The translations under genes and the position numbers were made by a program. Below are positions 1 to 5,268 of a DNA stretch of 5,268 nt, in pieces. Origin of the DNA: Actinomycetota bacterium (GTDB taxonomy: Bacteria > Actinomycetota > Actinomycetes > S36-B12); the NCBI GenBank assembly GCA_009702725.1, contig WLHM01000110.1:1-5268 (forward strand), in the 5' to 3' direction. The first letter of the stretch is position 1. Every line of letters begins with the position of its first letter. The notes under the pieces are model-generated. The model saw only the letters and a program-made list of their open reading frames with translations, made no database searches and was not told the origin of the DNA.

Positions 1-1
1 A

Positions 2-100
2 GTACGGGTATCCGAAGTTGCGGACGGTGCCGACGTCGTAGCCCAAGCACTAGCGTTTGCTTCGGCTCTGTCCCAGGCGACCGCGGCACGGCTGCGTTAG
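2..100 (+). CDS. C-terminal end of a DUF5998-like protein (partial, 5' end outside window)
   Basis: An open frame enters from the left edge and stops at TAG 98-100, giving 32 residues that begin VRVSEVADGADVV and continue with an Ala-rich helix (ALAFASALSQATAARLR). This resembles my recollection of the C-terminus of the actinobacterial DUF5998 family, where an LRVSEAGDGPD-like strand is followed by a short QTLAFAQALSEAT-like helix. The family has no firmly established function that I know of. The next gene begins 3 bp after the stop on the same strand, so the two are probably cotranscribed. Only about 30 residues are visible, so the family call rests on one short motif and on the neighbourhood. 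Frame and stop are directly visible; the family name is inference. Confidence 0.6.
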   Translation, partial: VRVSEVADGADVVAQALAFASALSQATAARLR

Positions 101-103
101 TAA

Positions 104-1213
104 TTGCTGACCTTCAAGTCCGGGGTGACCCCGACGAGTTTGGCCGAAGTCGGATCATCCGCTGCTGCCAGCGTAGGCGTCCCCGGCTACACGGACGTTC
201 TTAATCTCGGTGATCTGCAACATGTTGTTATCTGTCTCATAGATGGCTTGGGGTGGCGGGCACTTCAAGAATTCGGGTCCTTCGCTCCCGCATTGATTGC
301 GTTAGGGGGAACTCCGCTGCATACCGTTTTTCCGACAACAACCCCAACCGCGCTTGGCTCCCTTGGTACCGGGCAGTTACCCGGTGCCCACGGTCTGGTC
401 GGAGCAACATTTTTCTTGCCCGAATCTCGGGAGTTGCTGGCCCCACTACGGTGGAAGAAGGACCCGCTACCGGTAATGGTGCAGCCAGAGACCACCGTAT
501 TCGAGCGGGTGGCTCGCCACGGGGTGCGCATGACTTCGGTGGCACCAGCCAAATACGAATTTTCCGGACTGACGGCGGCAGCCTTGCGGGGTGGGATTTA
601 TCAAGTTGCCGAAGACACGGCTCAGCGCGTAGCTGCGGTGCAAGCCGCGGTCCGCGGGGCGGGGAAATCATTTACTTATGTCTACTGGTTTGAACTTGAC
701 CGGATCGGTCACAAAAGTGGAGTCGGTAGCGCACCCTGGCTGGCGGGGCTAGGCCGAGTTAATGCCCTGGTGGATTTTCTGTCTCAGCAATTGCCACCCG
801 AATCGGCAATGATCGTGACTGCCGACCACGGCATGGTTAATTGCGAGTCCGCCGGGCATGTCTCGATAGAACGCCACCAGGAACTAAATTCGGATGTTTT
901 CTTGATCGCAGGGGAGCCACGGGCCAGGCACCTCTATGTGCGCCCGGGTTGCGCTGAAGCGGTGGCGACCAGGTGGGCGCAGTACTTGGGAGCGAGGGCG
1001 CAGATATTCACTAAGGAGCAGATAATCGAATCCGGGTGGTATGGACCAACCGACCCGGATATTGCAGATCGAATTGGCGATGTGGTCGCGGTTGCTGACG
1101 GCACAACGATGCTAACAAGTTTGGTAGACGCGAAGTCGTCGGCCCTCCTTGGCCAGCATGGCGCCTGCACTGCGGATGAACTTGAGATCCCAGGGCTCAT
1201 AGTTCGGACGTAA
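104..1213 (+). CDS. Alkaline-phosphatase-superfamily phosphodiesterase / nucleotide pyrophosphatase-type hydrolase
   Basis: A 369-residue protein of the type I phosphodiesterase/nucleotide pyrophosphatase group (alkaline phosphatase superfamily), whose members hydrolyse phosphomono- or diesters at a two-metal site. The expected metal and nucleophile positions are present in order: Asp47 in LIDGLGW, the Thr nucleophile region FPTTTPT (76-82) followed by LGTGQLPGAHGLVG, Asp199 and His203 in FELDRIGHKSG, Asp241-His242 in TADHGM, and His352 in GQHGA. No signal peptide or membrane segment is evident, so it is probably cytoplasmic. The frame is closed by TAA at 101-103, so TTG 104 is the furthest possible start. 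CTG 107 and GTG 122 are alternatives, and no clear Shine-Dalgarno is seen. It follows the DUF5998-like gene by 3 bp and precedes thymidine kinase by 37 bp. The fold and catalytic site are secure; the substrate is unknown. Confidence 0.9.
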   Translation: MLTFKSGVTPTSLAEVGSSAAASVGVPGYTDVLNLGDLQHVVICLIDGLGWRALQEFGSFAPALIALGGTPLHTVFPTTTPTALGSLGTGQLPGAHGLVGATFFLPESRELLAPLRWKKDPLPVMVQPETTVFERVARHGVRMTSVAPAKYEFSGLTAAALRGGIYQVAEDTAQRVAAVQAAVRGAGKSFTYVYWFELDRIGHKSGVGSAPWLAGLGRVNALVDFLSQQLPPESAMIVTADHGMVNCESAGHVSIERHQELNSDVFLIAGEPRARHLYVRPGCAEAVATRWAQYLGARAQIFTKEQIIESGWYGPTDPDIADRIGDVVAVADGTTMLTSLVDAKSSALLGQHGACTADELEIPGLIVRT

Positions 1214-1250
1214 GCGAAGTTCGGCAGCGCCGGTATGGCAACATGTCGCC

Positions 1251-1916
1251 GTGGCCGAACTCATCTTCTTCGCGGGCACGATGGACTGCGGTAAATCAAC
1301 CCTGGCGCTGCAAACCGATCACAATCATTCGTCTCGAGGCAGATCCGGCTTGGTATTCACGCGACTTGATCGCGCTGGTGAGTCGGTCTTATCAAGTCGG
1401 CTCGGGTTGAGTGTCAGTGCCCTCGAGGTTACCGAATTACTCGATATCCGACAGCATGTTGTTGAGGCCCTGTCACATGGTGAACGCATTGATTATCTCA
1501 TTTGTGATGAGGCCCAGTTCTATACCGAACTGCAGGTTGAGCAACTTGCGACGATCGTTGATGAGCTTAATATCGACGTGTACGCCTTCGGCATTATGAC
1601 CGACTTTCGAACCAAACTGTTCCCTGGTTCTGCGCGGCTTGTCGAACTAAGTGATCGGGTGCAGGTTTTGCAGGTTGAAGCTTTGTGCTGGTGCGGTGTT
1701 CGGGCAATTCACAATGCAAGAACAGTAGATGGAGTTGTGGTCGTAGAAGGCAGCCAGGTGATGGTAGGTGACGTGGGCGATGGAGCAAGTGCGCGTGATG
1801 ATGTTCCGATCGTCTCCTACGAAGTGCTCTGCCGAAGGCACTACCGAGCTCGTAAGACTGCGCTGACTGCCGGGGCTGAACATATGTCACGTGAGCCGCT
1901 ACCTTTTGAGGCTTAG
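1251..1916 (+). CDS. tdk: Thymidine kinase (class II, TK1-like)
   Basis: A 221-residue thymidine kinase, which phosphorylates thymidine to dTMP with ATP in the cytosolic pyrimidine salvage route. Visible motifs: the P-loop GTMDCGKST (9-17); Asp40-Arg41 followed by a loop (SSRLGL); Walker B and catalytic base LICDEAQF with Asp86 and Glu87; the segment FGIMTDFRTKLFPGS (113-127), which forms the substrate-binding lasso region in this family; and a zinc site from Cys146 and Cys148 (CWCG) with Cys194 and His197 (CRRH). The CxCG plus CxxH zinc pattern is common in bacterial enzymes, so it is not an anomaly. GTG 1251 is chosen because it directly precedes the conserved AELIFFAGT strand; nearby ATGs at 1235 and 1243 are out of frame. 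No strong ribosome binding site is seen. Full length, no damage. It is likely in one operon with the upstream hydrolase and converges on sepH. Confidence 0.94.
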   Translation: MAELIFFAGTMDCGKSTLALQTDHNHSSRGRSGLVFTRLDRAGESVLSSRLGLSVSALEVTELLDIRQHVVEALSHGERIDYLICDEAQFYTELQVEQLATIVDELNIDVYAFGIMTDFRTKLFPGSARLVELSDRVQVLQVEALCWCGVRAIHNARTVDGVVVVEGSQVMVGDVGDGASARDDVPIVSYEVLCRRHYRARKTALTAGAEHMSREPLPFEA

Positions 1917-1960
1917 CACTCGAACGCATGCGACCGAAGTCCTAAATGCCAGGGTGAAAG

Positions 1961-2707
1961 TTAAACGTCATCCCCACGGGTGGCACCAAAGAGGATCTCG
2001 TCCCAGCTAGGAACGCTAGCGCGCTTGCCTTTGACCTTCGGCTTTGGCGCAGGCTTGGCGGCCGGCCGATCTTGAGGCTTCTCTGTTAGCTCAGGTATCG
2101 GGATAAGCACATCAAGTACATGAGCGTGCTCTTCTACGGCAAAAATCTCCGCCGGCGGAGCATCCGGCACTGCGACTAGACGCGGTCGGTCAATTTCTAC
2201 CTCTACCTCTACCTCTGCCTTGATCGCGGGTGCCCGATCATCGGTGATGTAGTCAAAAATCTGGTCATCGCTGACGCCCATGAGGCGGCGTGCTGTTTCA
2301 TCAACAGGATGCACGGTGCGACCGACGTTGTCATAGGTCCAGGACGCATATTGGGTGTCACCGCGGCTGGTGAAGTAAACAAGCACCACCCACTTACCAT
2401 CTGCGCGCCGGGCGGCATCCCACGAGATGTCGGCGGCCGCGTCAGCGCTTAAAGCCTGGGCCACGGTCTCACCTAGGGTGACTGAACTACCCGTGCGGCG
2501 CACTTCGACGAGTTGGGCTCGGCCAGCAACGTATTCGCGCTCAGCAAGGGGTGGCCCGGCGTAGCGCTGGACTTTATCCAGTGGCCACCCGGTCTCGGCA
2601 GCGACGATCTCCGCAGAGGCTCCGGCGCGAACGCGGGCCTGAATCTCTTTGGCACTGAGCGGTTCCAGGGCGAACTCCGTAGGTTGGTGGCGGGTAGTAA
2701 TGCTCAG
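1961..2707 (-). CDS. sepH: SepH septation regulator (DUF3071), N-terminally short with unclear start
   Basis: SepH is an actinobacterial cytoplasmic division protein whose helix-turn-helix domain contacts FtsZ and promotes Z-ring assembly. Numbered from CTG 2707 (248 residues): HTH region LSAKEIQARVRAG...KVQRYAGPPLAEREYVAG at 17-62; the second DUF3071 part with ISWDAARRADGKWVVLVY and ASWTYD at about 94-126; a long low-complexity linker with an EVEVEVE tract (165-171) and a Lys/Pro-rich stretch (215-229); and the conserved C-terminal motif SWDEILFG (234-241). The start is the problem. The only canonical in-frame start is GTG 2503, which would delete the HTH, yet codons upstream clearly encode the HTH up to TAA 2713-2711. 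CTG 2707 and ATT 2701 are the only near-cognate starts, and no Shine-Dalgarno is seen. Relatives carry roughly 55-60 residues before the HTH; here at most 17 fit. It lies 49 bp downstream of the MFS gene on the same strand. Identity is secure; the 5' end is not. Confidence 0.85.
   Translation of the reverse strand: MSITTRHQPTEFALEPLSAKEIQARVRAGASAEIVAAETGWPLDKVQRYAGPPLAEREYVAGRAQLVEVRRTGSSVTLGETVAQALSADAAADISWDAARRADGKWVVLVYFTSRGDTQYASWTYDNVGRTVHPVDETARRLMGVSDDQIFDYITDDRAPAIKAEVEVEVEIDRPRLVAVPDAPPAEIFAVEEHAHVLDVLIPIPELTEKPQDRPAAKPAPKPKVKGKRASVPSWDEILFGATRGDDV
2195..2218. repeat. Imperfect hexanucleotide tandem repeat inside sepH
   Basis: Four consecutive six-base units read TTCTAC, CTCTAC, CTCTAC, CTCTGC on the plus strand. 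On the coding (minus) strand they specify alternating Glu and Val in the SepH linker. Units of six preserve the reading frame, so copy-number change would alter linker length without frameshift. The repeat is directly visible; any variability is inference. Confidence 0.8.
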
Positions 2708-2718
2708 AACTTAGCGCG

Positions 2719-2760
2719 TTATGGGTTCGGGGTGGGGATACCGGTCATAACGTGTGTCAT
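2719..2760 (-). other. 13-codon mini-ORF overlapping the MFS stop (ATGA junction)
   Basis: ATG 2760-2758 overlaps the MFS stop TGA 2759-2757 in the ATGA arrangement typical of translational coupling. However, the frame it opens ends after 13 codons (peptide MTHVMTGIPTPNP) at TAA 2721-2719 and is not the sepH frame. A second in-frame ATG lies at 2748. It may be a chance overlap, a short leader, or a remnant of the original sepH start. No conserved motif is recognised and coding status is doubtful. Confidence 0.25.
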
Positions 2761-4055
2761 TGCCTGTCGTCGATATTAAAGCCACCGGGGGCTGGCCCAG
2801 GGATTGGCTCGGTGTTTAAGGCTGAAGTTGGTGGTATTGACCCATCGGTTCGCACCGAGCGCTGAAGGCGTCTTTGGCCAATAACTGCGACCAAAAAAGC
2901 GACGGCGGCGGCAGCAACACCAAGAGCAAAGCCAAAAGCGGCCCCCGAAGCGTCAATTAGGTAACCACCGGCAGTAATGCCAAATGCGAGGCCCACCGTG
3001 AGCCCTGAATTCATAAAAGTCAGGCCCTCGGTCAATTGGGCGTTGGGGACCAAGCGCTCAGCAAGGCTGAAGATGGTTATCAAAAGCGGTGCCACCAGCG
3101 CCCCAGAAATGATGCTGGCAAATGCCAGAGTTGTCAAGGAATTCAAAAATGGTGTTATCGCTAGCGCAACCGTCAATGACCCGGTTATTAATACTAACTG
3201 GCGCGATAGTGGTGCGCGAAAATGTCTGGAGCCAAACCACAGTCCGCCACACATTGACGTCAGTGCCCACGCCGCAAGAAGCAGCCCTGATGCCTCGGGC
3301 GCGCCTTGTTCGGTGGCGAAAGCGACGATCGATACTTCGTAGGAACCAAATATCGCCCCGGTGGCGATGGCCGACATGATCGTCAGGAGCACTCCAGAGT
3401 GTCGAAAGGCCGCAACGTGCGGAACTTTCGACTGGTGCAGTGGGGCCGGCGTGGGTTCAGTTGATCGCTGTCTTATCAAAACCAGAGTACCGGCAACACC
3501 GATGACTATGGCCAAAAGGATGGGGGCTGGAAGGGCTAATGAAATGGCCAACCAGGCGGTGATAAGCGGGCCGATCGTAAAAATCAGTTCTTCGAAAATA
3601 CTTTCTAGAGCAAAGGCGGTGCGTAGTTTTGGGGATGAAGCCGAGTCGACCCGAGCGATAACAAATGTCCAGCGCGCTCGAACTGCCGGCCCGATGGCCG
3701 GGGAGCAAGCGCCGGCGCCGACCACGATTACAGCCGAGATTCCCATGGGCCACGACAACTCCATACTTATGACGAACAGGCCCAGGCCCAAACTCTCGGC
3801 GGCGATTAACCAGCCCAAGACTTTGTGCTGCCCGAGGCGATCGACTAAGCGGCTCGAGATAATCATTCCCGCGGCAGCCGAGAGCGAGAAAGCCGCCGAC
3901 ATCAATCCGCCTAGCCCATAGGAGCCGGTGACACCACTGGTGAAGAACAAGATCCCCAAACCCACCATGGCCATTGGTAAGCGGGCGAGTAGTCCACTCG
4001 ATGAAAAAGCGAGCGCCCCGGGAAGACGTAACACCTCGCGATAGGTACTGAGCAC
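2757..4055 (-). CDS. MFS transporter (12-TM permease), substrate unknown
   Basis: A 432-residue inner-membrane permease of the major facilitator superfamily. By eye, about twelve hydrophobic spans are present, near residues 17-39, 47-66, 80-98, 104-125, 152-174, 178-194, 220-239, 256-275, 286-304, 308-330, 345-366 and 370-392. The loop between the second and third spans, SRLVDRLGQHKVL (68-80), is a form of the MFS motif A (x-D-R-x-G-x-[RK]). A charged and Pro-rich loop (195-212) separates the two six-helix halves, and a hydrophilic Pro/Gly-rich tail follows residue 395. The N-terminal YREVLRLPGALAFSSSGLLARLP segment fits an actinobacterial drug-efflux-like MFS group as I remember it. GTG 4055 is the start because an in-frame TAA lies 9 bp upstream; AGG abuts the start codon, too close for a normal ribosome binding site. 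It is read divergently from the phosphatase at 4115 and is followed by sepH. The transported molecule cannot be deduced. Confidence 0.9.
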   Translation of the reverse strand: MLSTYREVLRLPGALAFSSSGLLARLPMAMVGLGILFFTSGVTGSYGLGGLMSAAFSLSAAAGMIISSRLVDRLGQHKVLGWLIAAESLGLGLFVISMELSWPMGISAVIVVGAGACSPAIGPAVRARWTFVIARVDSASSPKLRTAFALESIFEELIFTIGPLITAWLAISLALPAPILLAIVIGVAGTLVLIRQRSTEPTPAPLHQSKVPHVAAFRHSGVLLTIMSAIATGAIFGSYEVSIVAFATEQGAPEASGLLLAAWALTSMCGGLWFGSRHFRAPLSRQLVLITGSLTVALAITPFLNSLTTLAFASIISGALVAPLLITIFSLAERLVPNAQLTEGLTFMNSGLTVGLAFGITAGGYLIDASGAAFGFALGVAAAAVAFLVAVIGQRRLQRSVRTDGSIPPTSALNTEPIPGPAPGGFNIDDRQ

Positions 4056-4114
4056 CCTGTGACGTTACCGTGGCCACCTGTGTTGGCAGTTATGCAACCC
4101 GGCAAGATAGGAAA
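4056..4114. promoter_or_regulatory. Divergent intergenic spacer presumed to hold both promoters
   Basis: This 59-bp spacer separates the start of the MFS gene (minus) from the start of the phosphatase gene (plus), so at least one promoter for each direction should lie in or near it. It contains the 8-bp perfect palindrome GTGGCCAC at 4070-4077 and two copies of CCTGTG, at 4056-4061 and 4077-4082, 21 bp (two helical turns) apart. AGGA at 4109-4112 lies just before the phosphatase ATG. No convincing -35/-10 pair is recognised. The regulatory role is inferred from gene orientation only. Confidence 0.35.
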
Positions 4115-4951
4115 ATGCAACTCAGGCCGGTACCACCGCTCGCAGAAGTGCTCAATGCTCACGCACTGTTACCGCTCGCATGGGACGCGGCCTGGGAGGC
4201 GGCTCGTTTTTTGCGTGATGCACGTCCGGCGGACCTTTTTGTCGATACGAAGTCAACGCCATCAGATTTGGTTTCGGAGATGGACAAGGGTGCTGAAGAA
4301 CTGCTGATCGCAAATTTGCTCGGCGCGCGCCCAAGCGACGGGCTGCTGGGGGAGGAGGGCGGCGAGCGCTTTGGGTCATCAGGGGTGCGCTGGGTGGTTG
4401 ATCCACTCGATGGCACCGTAAATTACCTCCACCACATGCCGACCTGGGGAGTCTCGGTTGCTGCCGAGCAAGACGGCCGATCGGTTATCGGGGTGGTCGT
4501 GACGCCCGAGTTCGATGAGGCTTACATCGGTGTCAAGGGTGATGGAGCTTGGGTTATCAATGGCGCTATTGCAACTCCCATTCGAGTGAGTGAGTGCACC
4601 CGATTAAGTGCCGCAGTAGTGGCCACCGGTTTCGGTTATGCAGCAGAGCGTAGACGCGCACAGGGCCGGGTGGTCCATGAATTGATCTCGCAGGTGAGTG
4701 ATATTAGAAGGATTGGCGCGGCGGTAATTGACTACTGCTGGTTAGCCCGCGGTCGCCTCGATGCGTATTACGAACGCGGGTTGAATCCTTGGGACATTGC
4801 AGCTGGAGCCCTAATTGCCGCCGAGGCAGGCGCTGTGGTGACCGGCTTACGTGATGAAGATATTTATGGATCGATGATGATCGCGGCCGTACCAGCGATA
4901 GCGGATGAATTGCGCGAATTCCTATTGAACGCCCAAGCCGATCGCGAGTGA
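4115..4951 (+). CDS. Inositol monophosphatase family protein
   Basis: A 278-residue Mg2+-dependent sugar-phosphatase of the inositol monophosphatase family. It carries the full metal site: TKSTPSDLVSEMD (45-57), Glu80-Glu81 in LLGEEGG, Asp96 and Asp99 in VDPLDGTVN (95-103), and Asp227 in NPWDIAAG. Family members release phosphate from myo-inositol 1-phosphate, histidinol phosphate, fructose-1,6-bisphosphate or 3'-phosphoadenosine 5'-phosphate, and the exact substrate cannot be read from these motifs. In actinobacteria inositol from this reaction can feed phosphatidylinositol and mycothiol synthesis. No signal peptide; cytoplasmic. ATG 4115 is chosen because it is the only ATG near the domain start and is preceded by AGGA. 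GTG 4070 would add 15 non-conserved residues across the divergent spacer. It ends 2 bp from the convergent stop of the beta-helix gene, leaving no room for an intergenic terminator. Confidence 0.92.
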   Translation: MQLRPVPPLAEVLNAHALLPLAWDAAWEAARFLRDARPADLFVDTKSTPSDLVSEMDKGAEELLIANLLGARPSDGLLGEEGGERFGSSGVRWVVDPLDGTVNYLHHMPTWGVSVAAEQDGRSVIGVVVTPEFDEAYIGVKGDGAWVINGAIATPIRVSECTRLSAAVVATGFGYAAERRRAQGRVVHELISQVSDIRRIGAAVIDYCWLARGRLDAYYERGLNPWDIAAGALIAAEAGAVVTGLRDEDIYGSMMIAAVPAIADELREFLLNAQADRE

Positions 4952-4953
4952 AA

Positions 4954-5268
4954 TCAAATTAGCAGCCGGAGTTCGGCCGAGTACTGATGGACGTTGCGCA
5001 CGTATGTTTCTACCGCTGCAAGGAATGCACCATCTGGGATCACGTCTAGGCTAATCGTTACGGGCACCCCGAGGGCGCGCGCATTGGGTGGAACTATCCG
5101 GTCATTTGGCACCAAAGCGCAGGCACCAACCAGCGCATTTGGCCCGATTAGCGCCCGATGTAAGACCACCGACCCTGACCCAATCAGCGAATCGTTATGT
5201 ACTGTGCAGCCCTCCAGGTGAGCATTGTGGCCAATGACGCATCTGTCACCCACGTTGGTGTCGAGCTC
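4954..5268 (-). CDS. Left-handed beta-helix protein, gamma-carbonic-anhydrase-like (partial, N-terminus outside window)
   Basis: The last 104 codons of a gene whose frame stays open to the right edge, ending at TGA 4956-4954. The sequence shows hexapeptide turns of a left-handed beta-helix: NVGDRCVIGHNAHLEGC, then SLIGSGSVVLHRALIGPNALVGACALVPND, closing with the IVPPNARALGVPVTI segment and a C-terminal helix typical of the gamma-class carbonic anhydrase/YrdA/PaaY group. In that group the zinc pair lies in GHxAxLHGC. Here the first His is kept (GHNA) but the second is Glu (LEGC). The remaining ligand would lie outside the window. A GTG at 5253 is not the real start because the conserved helix continues upstream. 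Fold assignment is strong; carbonic anhydrase activity is doubtful. An acyltransferase relative is less likely given the GHNAHLEGC pattern. Confidence 0.85.
   Translation of the reverse strand, partial: ELDTNVGDRCVIGHNAHLEGCTVHNDSLIGSGSVVLHRALIGPNALVGACALVPNDRIVPPNARALGVPVTISLDVIPDGAFLAAVETYVRNVHQYSAELRLLI

Noticed and set aside
237..693. Long open frames opposite to or out of phase with the hydrolase gene
   Set aside because: They overlap the hydrolase, which has a complete catalytic motif set, and their translations show no recognisable domain; they are shadow frames.
1200..1225. Repeated AGTTCGG around the end of the hydrolase gene
   Set aside because: A seven-base repeat at this spacing is expected by chance, and one copy lies inside the coding sequence.
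1917..1960. Possible bidirectional terminator between thymidine kinase and sepH
   Set aside because: Only the short palindrome CGCATGCG (1925-1932) is present, with no GC-rich stem and no U-tract in either direction.
1961..2503. Annotating sepH from GTG 2503 (180 residues)
   Set aside because: This would discard the helix-turn-helix region, which is unmistakably encoded in the same frame upstream to 2710. The GTG is an internal Val codon in the conserved domain.
3361..4077. Long open frames on both strands across the MFS gene
   Set aside because: They are frame shadows of a clear 12-span permease and have basic, motif-free translations.
4070..4951. Inositol-monophosphatase gene starting at GTG 4070
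   Set aside because: The extra 15 residues have no family resemblance and fill most of the divergent spacer. ATG 4115, preceded by AGGA, is the better start.
5263..5268. GAGCTC at the right edge as a cloning junction
   Set aside because: The hexamer is in frame with the beta-helix coding sequence and may be natural. One restriction-site match at an edge is not evidence of vector.
1..5268. CRISPR array, tRNA/rRNA gene, insertion sequence, riboswitch or defence genes
   Set aside because: Reading both strands showed no spaced direct repeats, transposase motifs or RNA gene signatures, and nearly all of the window is occupied by recognisable housekeeping genes.

Overview
The window reads as an ordinary chromosomal segment of an actinobacterium. 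The main reason is the presence of SepH (DUF3071), an actinobacteria-specific cell-division protein. It sits beside a class II thymidine kinase, an alkaline-phosphatase-superfamily hydrolase and a DUF5998-like gene end, with an MFS permease and an inositol-monophosphatase-family enzyme on its other side. From memory, a similar set lies together in streptomycetes. GC content looks moderate rather than extreme (judged by eye), GTG and TTG starts are common, and gene spacing is very tight (2 to 59 bp). Together these suggest a small, compact actinobacterial genome rather than a Streptomyces-type one. Nothing indicates a plasmid, phage, transposon or defence island.

Layout: (1) Positions 2-1916, plus strand: the end of a DUF5998-like gene, a phosphodiesterase/nucleotide-pyrophosphatase-type hydrolase and thymidine kinase, with gaps of 3 and 37 bp, probably one operon. 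(2) Positions 1961-4055, minus strand: an MFS permease followed by sepH. The thymidine kinase and sepH converge across 44 bp. (3) A 59-bp divergent spacer (4056-4114) carries the start signals of the permease and of the inositol-monophosphatase-family gene. (4) Positions 4115-4951, plus strand: that phosphatase, converging across 2 bp with a left-handed beta-helix (gamma-carbonic-anhydrase-like) gene on the minus strand that runs off the right edge. No stretch over 300 bp lacks a gene.

The genes do not form one pathway. They combine housekeeping jobs: nucleotide salvage (thymidine kinase), phosphoester hydrolysis (two enzymes), septum control (SepH) and export (MFS).

The clearest anomaly is the 5' end of sepH. 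The helix-turn-helix part is plainly encoded, but no ATG, GTG or TTG lies in frame upstream of it before a TAA stop. The roughly 40 residues that normally precede this domain are not visible in any frame. I found no convincing evidence of a new biological system here.
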